From assembly GCF_001571005.1 (NCBI RefSeq), contig NZ_BCST01000007.1:124001-188000 (forward strand): DNA of 64,000 nucleotides, in the 5' to 3' direction. The notes below the pieces were generated by a model. It made no database searches, had not been told where the DNA came from, and was given only the letters and a program-made list of their open reading frames with translations. Positions 62,240-64,000 of the stretch are shown one piece after another. The position numbers and the translations under genes are program-made. The DNA is from Herbiconiux solani NBRC 106740 (lineage in GTDB: Bacteria > Actinomycetota > Actinomycetes > Actinomycetales > Microbacteriaceae). The stretch's first letter is position 1. The number at the start of each line of letters is the position of its first letter.

Positions 62240-63780
62240 CGAACCACGACCACGAACTGATCAGGATGCCCGCCTCGGCCCTGGCCGAGAAGCTCACCTC
62301 CGGCGAGGTCTCGAGCGTCGAGGCGACCCGCGCCCACCTCGACCGCATTGGCGCCGTCGACGGCGAGGTGCACGCGTTCCTGCACACCGACCCCGCGCTC
62401 AGCCTGCGGGCGGCGGAGTCGATCGACGAGCGCCGCGCGGCCGGTGAGTCGCTGCATCCCCTCGCCGGCGTGCCGATCGCGATCAAGGACGTCATCGTCA
62501 CGAACGACATGCCGACCACCAGCGGCTCGAAGATCCTCGAGGGCTGGGTTCCGCCCTACGACGCCACGGTCATGCAGAAGCTCCGCGCCGCCGGCCTCGT
62601 GCCGATCGGCAAGACGAACATGGACGAGTTCGCGATGGGCTCCTCCACCGAGCACTCCGCCTACGGCCCCACGCACAACCCGTGGGACCTCGAGCGCATC
62701 CCCGGCGGCTCCGGCGGCGGTTCGGCCGCGGCGGTCGCGAGCTTCGAGGCGCCGCTGGCCCTCGGCAGCGACACCGGCGGCTCCATCCGCCAGCCCGCGC
62801 ACGTCACGGGAACGGTCGGCGTGAAGCCGACCTACGGCGGGGTCAGCCGTTACGGCGCGATCGCCCTGGCCTCGAGCCTGGACCAGATCGGCCCGGTCAG
62901 CCGAACCGTGCTCGACTCGGCGCTGCTCCACGACGTCATCGGCGGCCACGATCCGCGTGACTCCACCTCGCTCACCGACGAGTGGCCGAGCATGGCCGAG
63001 GCCGTGCGCCGCGCCGATGTGAAGGGCCTGAAGATCGGCGTCATCACCGAGCTCGACGGTGACGGCTTCCAGCCGGGCCTGCTCGAGCGCTTCCGCGAGG
63101 CGCTCGACCTGCTCGCCGCCGCCGGCGCCGAGATCGTCGACGTCAGCTTGCCGAGCCTCGAGTACGCCATCTCGGCCTACTACCTGATCATGCCCGCGGA
63201 GGCCTCGTCCAACCTCGCCAAGTTCGACTCGGTGCGCTTCGGCCTCCGCGTCAACCCGCCCGGTGGCGGCACGGTCGAAGACGTCATGGCGGCGACCCGC
63301 GAGGTCGGCTTCGGCGCCGAGGCGAAGCGCCGCATCATCCTCGGCACCTATGCCCTCAGCGCCGGCTACTACGACGCGTACTACGGCAGCGCCCAGAAGG
63401 TGCGCACGCTCGTGCAGCGCGACTTCGCGGCCGCGTTCGCCGGGGTCGACGTGCTCGTCTCGCCGACCGCGCCGACCACGGCATTCAAGCTCGGCCAGAA
63501 CGACGGCGACCCGATGGCGATGTACCTCAACGACATCGCGACGATCCCCGCGAACCTCGCCGGCATCCCGGGCATCTCGCTGCCCGTCGGGCTGGCGACG
63601 GAGGACGGGCTGCCCGTCGGCATCCAGTTCCTCGCCCCGGCCCGCGAAGACGCCCGACTCTACGGGGTCGGCGGCGCGCTCGAGCGACTGCTCGAGGAGA
63701 AGTGGGGTCACACCCTGATCAGCCAGGCACCCGATCTCGCCCCCGGCGAGATGAACGCCGCAGAAGAAGGGGCCGTCTGA
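62236..63780 (+). CDS. gatA: Aspartyl/glutamyl-tRNA amidotransferase subunit A
   Basis: GatA releases ammonia from glutamine for transamidation. The 514-residue amidase-signature protein has the Ser-cisSer-Lys triad Lys84 (IAIKDV), Ser159 (PGGSGGGSA) and Ser183 ([12 protein letters not shown]). The GTG overlaps the gatC stop and its own stop overlaps the gatB ATG, so all three are coupled. Its presence implies indirect Gln-tRNA formation; a glnS gene would argue otherwise, but none is visible here. Confidence 0.97.
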   Translation: MTNHDHELIRMPASALAEKLTSGEVSSVEATRAHLDRIGAVDGEVHAFLHTDPALSLRAAESIDERRAAGESLHPLAGVPIAIKDVIVTNDMPTTSGSKILEGWVPPYDATVMQKLRAAGLVPIGKTNMDEFAMGSSTEHSAYGPTHNPWDLERIPGGSGGGSAAAVASFEAPLALGSDTGGSIRQPAHVTGTVGVKPTYGGVSRYGAIALASSLDQIGPVSRTVLDSALLHDVIGGHDPRDSTSLTDEWPSMAEAVRRADVKGLKIGVITELDGDGFQPGLLERFREALDLLAAAGAEIVDVSLPSLEYAISAYYLIMPAEASSNLAKFDSVRFGLRVNPPGGGTVEDVMAATREVGFGAEAKRRIILGTYALSAGYYDAYYGSAQKVRTLVQRDFAAAFAGVDVLVSPTAPTTAFKLGQNDGDPMAMYLNDIATIPANLAGIPGISLPVGLATEDGLPVGIQFLAPAREDARLYGVGGALERLLEEKWGHTLISQAPDLAPGEMNAAEEGAV

Positions 63781-64000
63781 TGGCCAAGGCGCAGTTGATG
63801 GACTTCGACAAGGCGCTCGAGCTGTTCGAGCCCGTCCTCGGTTTCGAGGTGCACGTCGAGCTGAACACGAAGACCAAGATGTTCTCGGATGCCCCGAACT
63901 ACTTCGGCGGCGAGCCCAACACGAACATCACCCCGGTCGACCTGGGCCTCCCGGGCTCGCTCCCGGTGGTCAACGGCGAAGCGGTGCGCTACAGCATCAG
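63780..64000 (+). CDS. gatB: Aspartyl/glutamyl-tRNA amidotransferase subunit B, N-terminal part (cut by window edge)
   Basis: The first 73 codons run to the window end. The start [21 protein letters not shown] leads to the signature [22 protein letters not shown] and the [12 protein letters not shown] segment, which distinguish GatB. ATG 63780 overlaps the gatA stop (TGATG). GatB binds the tRNA and activates the Glu/Asp carboxylate. Confidence 0.96.
   Translation, partial: MAKAQLMDFDKALELFEPVLGFEVHVELNTKTKMFSDAPNYFGGEPNTNITPVDLGLPGSLPVVNGEAVRYSI

Overview
The window is a high-GC actinobacterial chromosome segment, most likely from the family Microbacteriaceae (order Micrococcales). The evidence is the GC-rich codon use, the ftsY–ffh–rpsP–khpA–rimM order, an actinobacterial DUF2469 gene, glgE-type alpha-glucan metabolism, and many promoters of the Actinobacteria leaderless type (a TANNNT-like hexamer 6-9 nt before the start codon). 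The content is essentially core chromosome. I see no rRNA, tRNA, CRISPR array, prophage or insertion sequence.

Layout. 1-6.9 kb: the end of ftsY, then a minus-strand block (alpha/beta hydrolase, LLM flavin oxidoreductase, MFS pump coupled to an auto-regulated MarR repressor), then ffh and a siderophore-interacting protein behind an iron-box-like site. 7-9.4 kb: an F420/flavin oxidoreductase and a YbdK-like ligase, convergent around a paired inverted repeat. 9.5-21.8 kb: the ribosome/RNA maturation region (rpsP, khpA, rimM, trmD, rplS), interrupted by a DUF559 gene, map and a membrane protein; then lepB, rnhB, DUF2469, yraN, the YifB/ComM ATPase, dprA and a calcineurin-like phosphodiesterase. 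22-30.4 kb: xerC convergent with an M23 peptidase, a sugar transporter, and the rpsB–tsf–pyrH–frr–cdsA–DivIVA-like series. 30.6-36.2 kb: a four-gene peptide-type (Dpp/Opp) ABC importer. 36.2-44.5 kb: two tandem secreted transglycosylase-like proteins, a Na+/H+ antiporter, a small CxxC protein, a hydrolase, an AI-2E family exporter, a membrane/lipoprotein-like protein and a thioredoxin-fold TPR protein. 44.8-55.9 kb: the glycogen/alpha-glucan cluster (glgB, glgE, divergent glgP, an MFS gene, glgX). 55.9-64 kb: cysteine desulfurase, an EEP-family membrane protein, mnmA, ligA, gatC, gatA and the start of gatB.

The genes form several functional sets: co-translational secretion (FtsY, Ffh, LepB), ribosome assembly and tRNA methylation, DNA uptake/recombination accessories (ComM, DprA, XerC), glycogen turnover, sulfur transfer to tRNA (cysteine desulfurase plus MnmA) and Gln-tRNA amidation (GatCAB).

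The most unusual element is a structured intergenic repeat family with five copies in three convergent junctions (7865-8259, 44516-44808, 53691-53830). Each copy carries a conserved hairpin, a GCGACATGTTCG-type block and an ACCCTGGGT-type block. Four of the five also have a leading hairpin with locus-specific sequence, and three begin exactly at the TAG stop codon of the adjacent gene. Two of the three loci hold head-to-head inverted pairs; one pair flanks a strong bidirectional terminator. The second broad signal is a set of at least 20 genes with -10-like hexamers placed for leaderless transcription.
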